From positions 1 through 24,006 of the forward strand of contig CAUZEO010000036.1 in assembly GCA_963578625.1 (NCBI GenBank): a stretch of 24,006 bases of DNA, read 5' to 3'. Source of the stretch: CAUZEO01 sp963578625. GTDB lineage: Bacteria; Verrucomicrobiota; Kiritimatiellia; SLOV01. A model generated the notes under the pieces. The model saw only the letters and a program-made list of their open reading frames with translations. It searched no databases and had not been told where the DNA came from. Shown in pieces: positions 1-6,950 of the stretch. The position numbers were made by a program, and so were the translations under genes. Numbering within the stretch: the first letter of the stretch is position 1; the number at the start of each line of letters is the position of its first letter.

Positions 1-44
1 CTTTCAATTCCGAAAAAGTCACCGCATTTCGGTTCTTTAAGACA

Positions 45-56
45 CCCCCCCCCCCC
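45..56. repeat. 12-base C homopolymer
   Basis: Twelve consecutive C residues lie about 140 bases upstream of the start at 194. Tracts of this length are prone to slippage during replication. It lies outside any convincing coding frame, so an effect would be on expression. It could also be a length error from sequencing or assembly. Confidence 0.75.
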
Positions 57-160
57 ACGAACAGCGGTTCCGTTTTCGGCATCGAGCAGTGCCTGTTCCC
101 GCGCCTCAGAACTTGACATTCGGTATGCGATACCGTTCGCTTACATGTCATCTCAATAGT

Positions 161-168
161 GGGGGGGG
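161..168. repeat. 8-base G homopolymer in the leader of the gene at 194
   Basis: Eight consecutive G residues end 25 bases before the start codon at 194, upstream of the AAGGAG ribosome binding site at 180-185. A second G8 tract occurs at 14003-14010 upstream of the paralog at 14160. The location is compatible with an effect on transcript structure or promoter spacing, but the sequence alone does not prove it. Confidence 0.6.
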
Positions 169-193
169 TTGTAACCATGAAGGAGTCAGCAGG

Positions 194-1189
194 ATGAGAA
201 ACCTGGAAAGCAGATTCTTACTCGGAATCGCAGTCGCGTTATCACTGGGGACGGTGGGTGCACTCTCACCGGCGACCGCGTCGTTGTTCGAAGGATTCGA
301 GGATCCGCCGACCAGTGGTTCGACGGACGGCATGGGCGATTTCGATCCATCGGACCACAACAATCCACACGGCACCAATACGCACGGTGCAGTAAACGAA
401 GCAACGCCGGAAGGAATTCAGGTCAGGACCGATGCATTGGCGCCGGGTGCGCCCGAGGGGAGTCAATACCTCAGGATCGCCGAGGGCGATAATTACACTC
501 CCTTTCTCAGTCCTCCGATCCAAAGCGACCAGAGTTTCACGGTCACGTTCTGGGTCTATAACTCATTCGGCAGCGGCTTGGATTTCCAGGTGGGCAGGAT
601 AAACACGCCCAACCCTCCTCCGGGAAACACCGGGTTTTCCAATATTCGTTGGGTAGGGGGAAATATTGATAGAGTTATCAACCAAGCCATTGAGGGCCCA
701 GGACCAAGTTTCCCCTGGACGGTCATCACGGACTTTACCTCGGGACAGTGGGGTCGAATTGGTCTGGAGTACCAGGCGCCCGGCACGACGAACGGCACCT
801 TTAATCTTTACTTAAACAACTTCACCACGCCGGTCGCGTCCAATCTGCCGGTTAACAACTCGGGATTCGCCTACCCGCTGAACAACATTTACTTCGGCAC
901 CCGGGCGGACGCCGGCGAAATATTCATCGACCAGATCGAGGTCTTCCTGGGCCCCATCCCGGCGCCGATGCAGGTCCAGATCGTCGCGGCCGATGTAGGC
1001 AGTGAGTTCGGGGTGCAGTTCCTGAGCGAAGCATCGAAGACCTACTCACTCGAATTCACCACCGACCTCGTCACCTCCAGCAACTACCAGAGGGCCGGGG
1101 CCTTGCTGGAAGGCAATGGAGGGATCATGGAATTGTTTGATCCGACCGGTTTTTCCGCCTCCAAAGCCTACCGGGTCGCGATCGAGTAG
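194..1189 (+). CDS. Secreted jelly-roll-like domain protein with C-terminal beta-type module
   Basis: This 331-residue protein has a Sec signal peptide (residues 1-30, hydrophobic core LLGIAVALSLGTVGAL, likely cut after ATA-S). Residues about 31-250 form a domain repeated in four other loci of this window; conserved blocks include GSTDGMGDFDPS, NNPHGT, EGIQVRT and FGTRADAGEIFIDQIEVF. The strand-rich pattern and closing FIDQIEVF resemble LamG/concanavalin-type jelly rolls, so glycan binding is a reasonable guess, not shown. Residues about 258-331 (ending YRVAIE) form a second module shared with the protein at 14160, of the YSLEFTTD...YRV type common at the end of PVC secreted proteins. I chose ATG 194 because AAGGAG lies 8 bases upstream; the frame opens further upstream at 89 but that would bury the signal peptide. 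Confidence 0.8.
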   Translation: MRNLESRFLLGIAVALSLGTVGALSPATASLFEGFEDPPTSGSTDGMGDFDPSDHNNPHGTNTHGAVNEATPEGIQVRTDALAPGAPEGSQYLRIAEGDNYTPFLSPPIQSDQSFTVTFWVYNSFGSGLDFQVGRINTPNPPPGNTGFSNIRWVGGNIDRVINQAIEGPGPSFPWTVITDFTSGQWGRIGLEYQAPGTTNGTFNLYLNNFTTPVASNLPVNNSGFAYPLNNIYFGTRADAGEIFIDQIEVFLGPIPAPMQVQIVAADVGSEFGVQFLSEASKTYSLEFTTDLVTSSNYQRAGALLEGNGGIMELFDPTGFSASKAYRVAIE

Positions 1190-1299
1190 CGCAGTCCGCT
1201 GGGTGTCGGCGTGTGAACACTGTAAAATCTTAAGTAAAACGGTCTTTTCGGGCATTTGGAGCCACTGAAAAATTGGTTGCTATTTCCCGCGAATTTTTC

Positions 1300-1328
1300 T
1301 TGCTTAAACCGGATTCCATCACTATACG
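1300..1328 (+). promoter_or_regulatory. Possible sigma70-type promoter for the gene at 1476
   Basis: TTGCTT at 1300-1305 and TATACG at 1323-1328 are separated by 17 bases, in the AT-rich 286-base gap between 1189 and 1476. The match to TTGACA/TATAAT is partial. A 13-base palindrome at 1368-1380 (CTATATTATATAG) lies downstream and could be an alternative -10 region or an operator. Nothing else recognisable is in this gap. Confidence 0.25.
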
Positions 1329-1475
1329 TATCGGGGTCGAGTTAGAGAGAATCTGATGCTCGTGAATCTATATTATATAGTTTCATGAGCGAAAGTTCGG
1401 TGAAGCAGGTAGTAGCAACATAGCAGGGGCCTACAGAACAGTCGGAGAAAAGAAAAGATAAAGAGGAGAAACAAC

Positions 1476-2279
1476 ATGAAGACGATGAATATGCAATGGT
1501 TGGGAATGGGTATAATTGCGGTGGGACTGGGTTCCATGACGAGCCCCTTGCTGAACGCGAACATGCTGGTCGACAGTTTCGAAACCGTTCCCGGATCGAC
1601 GGATGGCATGGGTGACTTCAACCCGTCGGCGAATAACAATCCGCACGGGACCGCATCGAACGGCCCGATCAACGAGTCGTCGCCGGAGGGTATCCAGGTG
1701 AGGACCTCGGCGGTAGCACCGGGCGCCGCACACGGTGGCCAGTACCTCCGGATTCAAGAGGGCAGTGCTTATGTCCCCTACATGTCCCCTCAAATAAGCA
1801 ACTCAGAGGCATTTACGGTGTCGTTTTACCTCAATAATCCGAACAGCTCCGGGTTGAACCTGCAGGTCGGTCGGCACAATGCGGCCACCGGTCCGAACAT
1901 CGGATTCTCCGCTGTGAAGTGGGAGAACGGCCAGATTCAGAGAGGCGGGCACGGCTCTGAAGGAGGTGGCTTCTGGAAAAATATTACTGCATTCACGTCC
2001 GATCAGTGGGATTTTATCGAGCTGGCCTACGAACCGTCGGGGACCTCACTGGGTACGTTCGATCTGTTCGTAAACGGTTCGGCGATAGTCGCCGGTGCAC
2101 TGGTCAATAACTCCGGCTTCAGCCCGCCGTTGAACAACATTTACTTCGGAACCCGGGGCGGCGCCGGCGAAGTATTCATCGACCAGATCCGCGTATATGC
2201 GGGCAATATTCCGGAGCCGGGAACCCTGGCCCTGGTCGCGGGCGGATTGTTCCTGCTGGGCTTTCGCCGCCGGCGCTAA
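1476..2279 (+). CDS. PEP-CTERM-anchored jelly-roll-like domain protein
   Basis: This 267-residue paralog of the gene at 194 has an N-terminal signal segment (IIAVGLGSMTSPLLNA), the shared domain at about residues 30-242, and a textbook PEP-CTERM sorting signal: Pro-Glu-Pro at 246-248, a hydrophobic helix (TLALVAGGLFLLGF) and four terminal Arg at 264-267. In known systems PEP-CTERM proteins are processed by an exosortase and are often linked to exopolysaccharide export; no exosortase gene is in this window. The C-terminal YRV module of the 194 and 14160 paralogs is absent, replaced by the anchor. The start is supported by AGAGGAG ending 8 bases before the ATG. A terminator follows at 2340. Confidence 0.88.
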   Translation: MKTMNMQWLGMGIIAVGLGSMTSPLLNANMLVDSFETVPGSTDGMGDFNPSANNNPHGTASNGPINESSPEGIQVRTSAVAPGAAHGGQYLRIQEGSAYVPYMSPQISNSEAFTVSFYLNNPNSSGLNLQVGRHNAATGPNIGFSAVKWENGQIQRGGHGSEGGGFWKNITAFTSDQWDFIELAYEPSGTSLGTFDLFVNGSAIVAGALVNNSGFSPPLNNIYFGTRGGAGEVFIDQIRVYAGNIPEPGTLALVAGGLFLLGFRRRR

Positions 2280-2339
2280 ATCTTGTTTACAATTGAAGGT
2301 GCCGCGAACGCATAGATCGTGGCAAGAAGAAATTCAACT

Positions 2340-2376
2340 AACAGGCGGTCCTTTTGTAGGGCCGCCTGTTGGTTTT
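2340..2376 (+). terminator. Rho-independent terminator after the PEP-CTERM gene
   Basis: A 12-pair stem is formed by 2340-2351 (AACAGGCGGTCC read with its first A) and 2359-2370 (GGGCCGCCTGTT), with one T-G pair and the 7-base loop TTTTGTA. It is followed by GGTTTT, a short and interrupted T tract. It lies 60 bases after the stop of the PEP-CTERM gene and separates it from the sulfatase. Confidence 0.75.
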
Positions 2377-2536
2377 GAGCCAGATGCACTTGTTCGGCTA
2401 TTTTCCGGAAACTTTCAACATATGGGAAAATCTGCCCGGGTTCCTTGTTTGTGAGTACCCGGGAATCTCCAATCCAAATCGATTCGGATTGCGATTAAGC
2501 GACACCGAAAACTGTGATTAGGGGTCACAGGCTGGA

Positions 2537-2559
2537 CTGAAACCTGAACACTGAAACCT
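2537..2559. repeat. Heptamer tandem array (CTGAAAC type)
   Basis: Three successive 7-base units, CTGAAAC, CTGAACA and CTGAAAC, plus a partial CT, end 16 bases before the sulfatase start. The two AATC-containing heptads at 2464-2477 may belong to the same structure. It shares only its period, not its unit, with the other arrays in this window. Confidence 0.65.
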
Positions 2560-2575
2560 ACCCCCTCAATCCATC

Positions 2576-3961
2576 ATGCGCCCGAACATCATACTGATCC
2601 TCGCCGACGACATGGGCTACGGGGACTTCGGGGCGTTTGGAAACCCTCATGTCCGGACACCCGCCCTGGACTCGCTGTGCGAAGAGGGCGTTGCGCTGAC
2701 ACAGCACTATGCCGGCTCGCCCGCATGCGCCCCGTCGCGGGCCGCGCTGCTCACCGGCAGATATCCGCATCGCACCGGCGTGATCGACACGCTCGACGCG
2801 CGAGGGACAGAGCGGTTGAGCCTGGACGAGACGACCCTGGCGCAGGTTCTCAAGTTGGCCGGTTACGCGACCGGCCTGGTCGGGAAATGGCACCTGGGTT
2901 CGCTGGACCCGCGGTATCATCCCAACGCTCGAGGGTTTGACGAATTTGCCGGGTTCCGCGGCGGATGGAGCGACTACTGGAAGTATCGCCTGGAACTCAA
3001 CGATTCCGTGCAGCCCTCGAACGGGCAATACATCACCGACGTGTTCACCGATCACGCCGTCCAATTCATCGAGCGCCGGCGGAGCGAACCGTTTTTTCTG
3101 CACGTGGCATACAACGCGCCGCATTTTCCCATCCAGGCGCCCGACGACCACGCGGACCTTTTTCGCGAAACCGGTCTCTTCTCCGAGGGCGTCAGCCGGA
3201 TTTACGGCATGAACCACTGCATCGACGTCGGCGTAGGCCGCATCCTGGAAACGTTGCGCCGCCACGGCCTGGATGACAACACCATGATCCTGTTTACAAG
3301 CGACAACGGTCCCCAGCTCGAGGAATGGGACGGGCTCGATCTGAAGCGGTACAACGGTCGGTTCAACGGCGCCAAGCCACTCGTGTATGAAGGCGGCATC
3401 CGCGTCCCGGCCGTGATGCGCTGGCCCGGCGGTCTGGACGGAGGACGGCGTATTCATGAACTGGTTCATTTCACCGATTGGTTTCCGACGTTGTCTGCGG
3501 CGGCGCAGGTGGAGATTCCCGAGAGTCTGCCGCTCGACGGACAGAATGTCTGGTCCGCTCTGCGGGGGGAGGCTGGCGAGATCGACACCCGCCGTTTCTG
3601 GCAGTGGAATCGGTACAGTCCCGTGCGCAACGTGAACGCGGCCATGCGGGACGGCCCCTGGAAACTACTGCGCCCGATGATTCCCGAAGCGCTCTGGACC
3701 TCCGAGAAAGACCAGAAGACCGACTATAATCTCCGCTATGCGCCCGAGCTGGTGACCGGAATCACCCCCGGTGTTCCGGATCGGAACATCCCTGAACCAG
3801 AGGACGCATTGCTGTTCAACCTCGATGACGATCCGTACGAATCCCGCGACCTGGCCGCCGAGCTGCCCGACCGGATCAGCGCCATGCAGCGGGAGATGGA
3901 CCGGTGGTTCGATGAAGTGGAAAATGAGCGGCGGCGGCGGTCAGATTGCCTCGGTGTGTGA
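2576..3961 (+). CDS. Type I (formylglycine) sulfatase
   Basis: The 461-residue product is a full-length sulfatase of the alkaline phosphatase superfamily, hydrolysing sulfate esters. Visible are the N-terminal metal-binding Asp pair in ILADDMGYGD (11-12), the maturation motif CAPSRAALLTGR with Cys51 as predicted formylglycine precursor, the KWHLG block (104-108), His183 in APHFP, and the metal-site motif TSDNG (D243, N244). The C-terminal region contains DGPWKLL and the LFNLDDDPYESRDLA signature typical of the family. No signal peptide is visible from ATG 2576 and no upstream in-frame start was found, so it is probably cytoplasmic and would act on imported sulfated sugars. No strong Shine-Dalgarno is seen. 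The Cys-type site needs a formylglycine-generating enzyme or anSME, which is not encoded here. The exact substrate is not predictable. Confidence 0.95.
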   Translation: MRPNIILILADDMGYGDFGAFGNPHVRTPALDSLCEEGVALTQHYAGSPACAPSRAALLTGRYPHRTGVIDTLDARGTERLSLDETTLAQVLKLAGYATGLVGKWHLGSLDPRYHPNARGFDEFAGFRGGWSDYWKYRLELNDSVQPSNGQYITDVFTDHAVQFIERRRSEPFFLHVAYNAPHFPIQAPDDHADLFRETGLFSEGVSRIYGMNHCIDVGVGRILETLRRHGLDDNTMILFTSDNGPQLEEWDGLDLKRYNGRFNGAKPLVYEGGIRVPAVMRWPGGLDGGRRIHELVHFTDWFPTLSAAAQVEIPESLPLDGQNVWSALRGEAGEIDTRRFWQWNRYSPVRNVNAAMRDGPWKLLRPMIPEALWTSEKDQKTDYNLRYAPELVTGITPGVPDRNIPEPEDALLFNLDDDPYESRDLAAELPDRISAMQREMDRWFDEVENERRRRSDCLGV

Positions 3962-3984
3962 AGGTCGGCGCCACCGCCGAGTTT

Positions 3985-4048
3985 GTACGTGTTTAGCGTG
4001 CCGGAGGCGCACTCCAAAAATTGCGCCTTCGGCGCGCTAAACATGTAC
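3985..4048. repeat. 64-base imperfect inverted repeat downstream of the sulfatase
   Basis: Arms of 27 bases (3985-4011 and 4022-4048) match with three differences, all allowing G-T pairs in one strand, around the 10-base loop CTCCAAAAAT. Pairing resumes outside after a bulge (GCCGAG at 3977-3982 against CTCGGC at 4048-4053), and CCACCG/CGGTGG copies flank it. The element fills most of the gap before the pseudopilin pair. It could stop transcription or be a REP-type palindrome; there is no T-run, so I favour a repeat element. Confidence 0.75.
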
Positions 4049-4138
4049 TCGGCCTAAAGCCGGTGGGGGCTCAAGACTCTGCACAAAAAGATGGAAATAG
4101 GTACTGCAAATACAGGGTGAACAGGGTAGGATTATTCC

Positions 4139-4906
4139 ATGCGCAATGCACGTCCAAACTGGTCCGGCGCATTCACGCTGATCGAGCTGTTGGTCGTGAT
4201 CGCGATCATCGCGATTCTGGCGGCGTTGCTGGTACCCGCCATGAAGGAGGCGCTGGAACGGGCACGGCTCATGACGTGCGTCAGTCACGTCCACCAGGTG
4301 ATGGTGGCCGAGGTTCAATACGCATCGGATCACGATATGAAGTTGCCGCCGATCAACCTGTGGCAGTTTTACGACGACCGAGACGACACGCGCGATCCCC
4401 ATTCGCTGCCGTGGATCGTATGGACGCAGGCGCTCGAAGGATATCTCGGCGGCGATCATGCAAGGTTCAAACTGGTTTGCCCGAACCTGGTGAAAGCGAA
4501 TCCGCATGCCGCCTTCGGCTGGACGGTTAATCCTTCTTATGGTCAAAACGGCTTCATCGACAACAACCTGAACGGATCCTACGATGAACATGATATCATT
4601 GGAGGGACGCCGATCGAAGTCAGTCTCGTCGCGTCACCGAGCCAGTTCCTTGTCATCTCCGAAAGCTACTGGCCGAGAACAAATACCAAGCAGGGCTGGG
4701 CTCTCGGGGGACCGGGCAATCCCGTATTATGGCGCCAATTCCCCAAACTGAGGCACGAAGACACCTTTCCGGTGGGATTTCTCGACGGTCGCGCGGAAGC
4801 CATCCCCGGGGCGACCCATCCCAACACCCATAACCGGGAACCCTGGTACGCTCCCAAACCGCTCCTCTGGCCCGATATTCCGGACGAGTGGTGGACTATG
4901 AATTAG
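4139..4906 (+). CDS. Pseudopilin-like protein with H-x9-DG motif, copy 1
   Basis: The 255-residue product starts with a type IV prepilin/pseudopilin leader: ten residues, then AFTLIELLVVIAIIAILAALLVPAM. The processing site precedes Phe12 with Ala11 at -1, Glu at +5, followed by the hydrophobic helix. The C-terminal half carries the PVC-typical H-x9-DG signature (His206, Asp216-Gly217). Residues 141-152 (DNNLNGSYDEHD) match a calcium-loop spacing D-x-N-x-N-G-x-x-D-x-x-D. Such proteins are abundant in planctomycete-type genomes and thought to form pseudopilus or secreted structures; the exact role is unknown. A near copy lies at 5106. AGGA lies 7 bases before ATG 4139. No prepilin peptidase or secretion ATPase is in the window. 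Confidence 0.9.
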   Translation: MRNARPNWSGAFTLIELLVVIAIIAILAALLVPAMKEALERARLMTCVSHVHQVMVAEVQYASDHDMKLPPINLWQFYDDRDDTRDPHSLPWIVWTQALEGYLGGDHARFKLVCPNLVKANPHAAFGWTVNPSYGQNGFIDNNLNGSYDEHDIIGGTPIEVSLVASPSQFLVISESYWPRTNTKQGWALGGPGNPVLWRQFPKLRHEDTFPVGFLDGRAEAIPGATHPNTHNREPWYAPKPLLWPDIPDEWWTMN

Positions 4907-4908
4907 GA

Positions 4909-4929
4909 ATTTCCGATTTCCGGTTTGAG
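4909..4929. repeat. Heptamer tandem array (ATTTCCG type)
   Basis: Two identical 7-base units ATTTCCG (4909-4915 and 4916-4922) and a diverged GTTTGAG unit begin two bases after the stop codon of pseudopilin copy 1. Confidence 0.55.
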
Positions 4930-4936
4930 GGGGGAG

Positions 4937-5016
4937 GAACCGCGGATTTCGCGGATATATGCTTATGAATCGGGTTTGATTCGCACCCAATCACCCAATC
5001 ACTCAATCCGCGGTTC
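4937..5016. repeat. 12-base inverted repeat with octamer tandem repeats
   Basis: GAACCGCGGATT at 4937-4948 is the exact reverse complement of AATCCGCGGTTC at 5005-5016. The spacer holds two exact copies of CCCAATCA (4986-4993, 4994-5001) and one variant (5002-5009). The element sits in the 199-base gap between the two pseudopilin genes. No gene or clear promoter is seen in the remainder of the gap. Confidence 0.6.
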
Positions 5017-5105
5017 AAATAGTCAAAATTCGATGAAATATCGGAAATACTGGTTACGACCAAATAGTTGGCGCCAGAGCACGGTAATCTGATTAATATT
5101 GTTCC

Positions 5106-5873
5106 ATGCTCAGAATTCATCCAACGCGATTGAGCGGGTTTACCCTTATCGAGCTGTTGGTCGTCATCGCGATCATCGCGATCCTGGCAGCGCTGCTGGT
5201 GCCCGCCATGAGTGAGGCACTGGAGCGGGCAAGGCTCATGACCTGCGTCAGTCATGTTCACCAGGTAATGGTGGCCGAGATGCAGTATGCATCGGATCAC
5301 GATCTGGCCCTGCCGCCCATCAACCTGTGGCAGATGTATAACTACATCGGTGACCCGCGGGTTCCCGAAACGCTACCGTGGATCGTATGGACTCAGGCGC
5401 TGGAAGGATACCTGGGCGGCGATCACGCACGATTCAAACTGGTCTGCCCGAACCTGGTGAAAACAAACCCGCATGCCGCGTTCGGCTGGACGGTCAATCC
5501 TTCCTATGGTCAGAACGGGTTCATCGATAACAATTTCAACGGCGCCCACGACGATGGTGACATTATTCCGGGGGTACCGATCCAACTCGCTCTCGTCTCC
5601 TCGCCCAGCAAATTCCTGGTCATCTCGGAAAGCTACTGGCCGAGAACCAACATCAAGCAGGCCTGGGCCCTCGGTGGACCGGGCAATCCGGTGCTGTGGC
5701 GCCAGTTTCCCAAGCTCAGGCACGAAGACAGATTTCCAGTGGGATTTCTCGACGGGCGCGCGGAAGCCATCCCCGGGGCGACCCATCCCAACACCCATAA
5801 CCGGGAACCCTGGTACGCCCCCAAACCGCTCCTCTGGCCGGATATTCCGGACGAATGGTGGACAATGAATTAG
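5106..5873 (+). CDS. Pseudopilin-like protein with H-x9-DG motif, copy 2
   Basis: This 255-residue tandem paralog of the gene at 4139 aligns without gaps. The prepilin leader is canonical here (Gly11 then FTLIELLVVIAIIAILAAL, Glu at +5). His206 and Asp216-Gly217 form the H-x9-DG motif, and residues 141-152 (DNNFNGAHDDGD) keep the calcium-loop spacing. Differences cluster in the central region (residues 67-90 and 145-187), while the last 38 residues are identical to copy 1. At DNA level 5757-5818 is identical to 4790-4851, including synonymous positions. No good Shine-Dalgarno is visible before ATG 5106. The pair suggests recent duplication with continuing gene conversion at the 3' end. Confidence 0.9.
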   Translation: MLRIHPTRLSGFTLIELLVVIAIIAILAALLVPAMSEALERARLMTCVSHVHQVMVAEMQYASDHDLALPPINLWQMYNYIGDPRVPETLPWIVWTQALEGYLGGDHARFKLVCPNLVKTNPHAAFGWTVNPSYGQNGFIDNNFNGAHDDGDIIPGVPIQLALVSSPSKFLVISESYWPRTNIKQAWALGGPGNPVLWRQFPKLRHEDRFPVGFLDGRAEAIPGATHPNTHNREPWYAPKPLLWPDIPDEWWTMN

Positions 5874-5924
5874 GCCCTTTTTGTGAGGGTATAGATAGCG
5901 ATTGGTCAACAGCAAAAACATGGA

Positions 5925-6950
5925 ATGAAGTATGAGGTTGTTGTAACAATGCCGGGCCATTTTCGATTTTCGATTTTGCGGCGCACCGGGCCATTTTTGA
6001 TTTTTAGATGGGGACAGCTACGTGGTGTACCCTCTCTACTGATTCGTTCAATCAAAAATCAAAGATCAAAAATCAAAAATTCCATTGCCGTCCTTTCTTT
6101 TCTTCCGCTGGCTTCCGCGGGGGCCGACCCATCCGGCGTGGAGACGCTTCTCCAGACCGGCACGACGGAATTATCGAGCAGAAATTTCGAGGCGGCCAAG
6201 GAATTATTCGGCAGTGTGATTAAGGAAACGGCGCCCGGTTCTGAACCGTGGGCCCATGCAGTCTTTGGGGCGGCCGTCTGCGCACATCATCGGAGCCCTA
6301 CGACACAGAAACGCGTCGAGGATGCTGCGCGGCTCTATCACTTGCTGTTGGAGAGTGTGGCCGGCTCGAAGTTTGCGCCACGTGCGGCGCTGAATTTGGG
6401 CCGGTTGGCCGAACTTCGCGACTACTACGAAGATCCGGTTGACCTGGAGGCTGCGCGAAACTGGTACCGCCGGGTCATCGACCGCTGGCCCGACTTGCCG
6501 ATTGCCGGCGAAGCCACGCTGCGGCTTGCCGCCACCTTTGTGCAGACCTACGACATGCCCGAAGTGCGCCATGGCGTTGATCTGCTGGAAACGTGGTTGA
6601 CAACACGTGACGACGAACCGTTGGCTGCGGGGATGTGGCAGTATCTCGGTGATATCTACTTCTATCCCCTCGCGGATCATGCGGCCAGTCTGAGTTGCTA
6701 TCGTAAGGGGGAGGCGCTCGGTTTTCTCGACCCTAACAATATCGGCACCCTCTTCTGGCGGATGGCAATCCTGGCCGAGCGCTTTCTCGAAGATCGTGAG
6801 CTCGCCGTGGAGTATTATGGAAAAGTGATTCGCACCGGAGCGGCGAGTGGCAAAGGGTACCAGGCGCAGCAGGCGCTGGAGCGTCTGGGGGCGCCGGTGC
6901 CGGAGTTGCAGTTGTTTCAACCGATCGCACTCACGAGGCCCCCGGAATGA
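5925..6950 (+). CDS. Secreted tetratricopeptide-repeat protein of the ABC operon
   Basis: The frame is open for 341 residues, but the first 40 or so are translated from repeat arrays. A plausible Sec signal begins within residues 39-65 (IRSIKNQRSKIKNSIAVLSFLPLASAGA), and CTG at 6039 or another weak codon could be the true start; no ATG with a ribosome site is near it. The mature part is helical with TPR-like units, for example AKELFGSVIKE, DAARLYHLLLESV, AARNWYRRVIDRWPDLPIAGEA and LAVEYYGKVIRTG. It is therefore probably a periplasmic or exported scaffold. Its stop codon overlaps the ATG of the solute-binding protein (ATGA at 6947-6950), showing translational coupling, so it likely works with the transporter. 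No enzyme domain is seen. Coding is secure; the start is not. Confidence 0.8.
   Translation: MKYEVVVTMPGHFRFSILRRTGPFLIFRWGQLRGVPSLLIRSIKNQRSKIKNSIAVLSFLPLASAGADPSGVETLLQTGTTELSSRNFEAAKELFGSVIKETAPGSEPWAHAVFGAAVCAHHRSPTTQKRVEDAARLYHLLLESVAGSKFAPRAALNLGRLAELRDYYEDPVDLEAARNWYRRVIDRWPDLPIAGEATLRLAATFVQTYDMPEVRHGVDLLETWLTTRDDEPLAAGMWQYLGDIYFYPLADHAASLSCYRKGEALGFLDPNNIGTLFWRMAILAERFLEDRELAVEYYGKVIRTGAASGKGYQAQQALERLGAPVPELQLFQPIALTRPPE
5952..6006. repeat. Duplicated CCGGGCCAT block with heptamer T-rich arrays
   Basis: CCGGGCCAT occurs at 5952-5960 and again at 5986-5994, each followed by heptad repeats: TTTTCGA twice from 5960, and ATTTTTG/ATTTTTA from 5993. TTTTTGATTTTT at 5994-6005 is the exact reverse complement of 6068-6079, so the two arrays could pair. 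This region is nominally open in the frame of the TPR gene but looks like non-coding repeat. Confidence 0.6.
6050..6080. repeat. Heptamer tandem array (AATCAAA type)
   Basis: Four consecutive 7-base units occur: AATCAAA, AATCAAA, GATCAAA, AATCAAA, then a partial AAT. The array runs into the signal-peptide region of the TPR protein and, in that frame, supplies its Lys/Arg-rich start. Confidence 0.75.

Noticed and set aside
177..197. Six-codon upstream reading frame (MKESAG) overlapping the start at 194
   Set aside because: It consists mostly of the ribosome binding site of the real gene and has no ribosome site of its own, so it is probably accidental.
2630..2940. Possible transposase or mobile element remnants
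   Set aside because: No transposase motif, terminal inverted repeats or target duplications were found anywhere in the window; the palindromes seen are short repeat elements only.
2558..3469. 303-codon open frame on the minus strand opposite the sulfatase
   Set aside because: The sulfatase frame has all family motifs; the opposite frame has none.
6050..6080. CRISPR-like array
   Set aside because: The repeated unit is 7 bases with no spacers, so it cannot be a CRISPR array.
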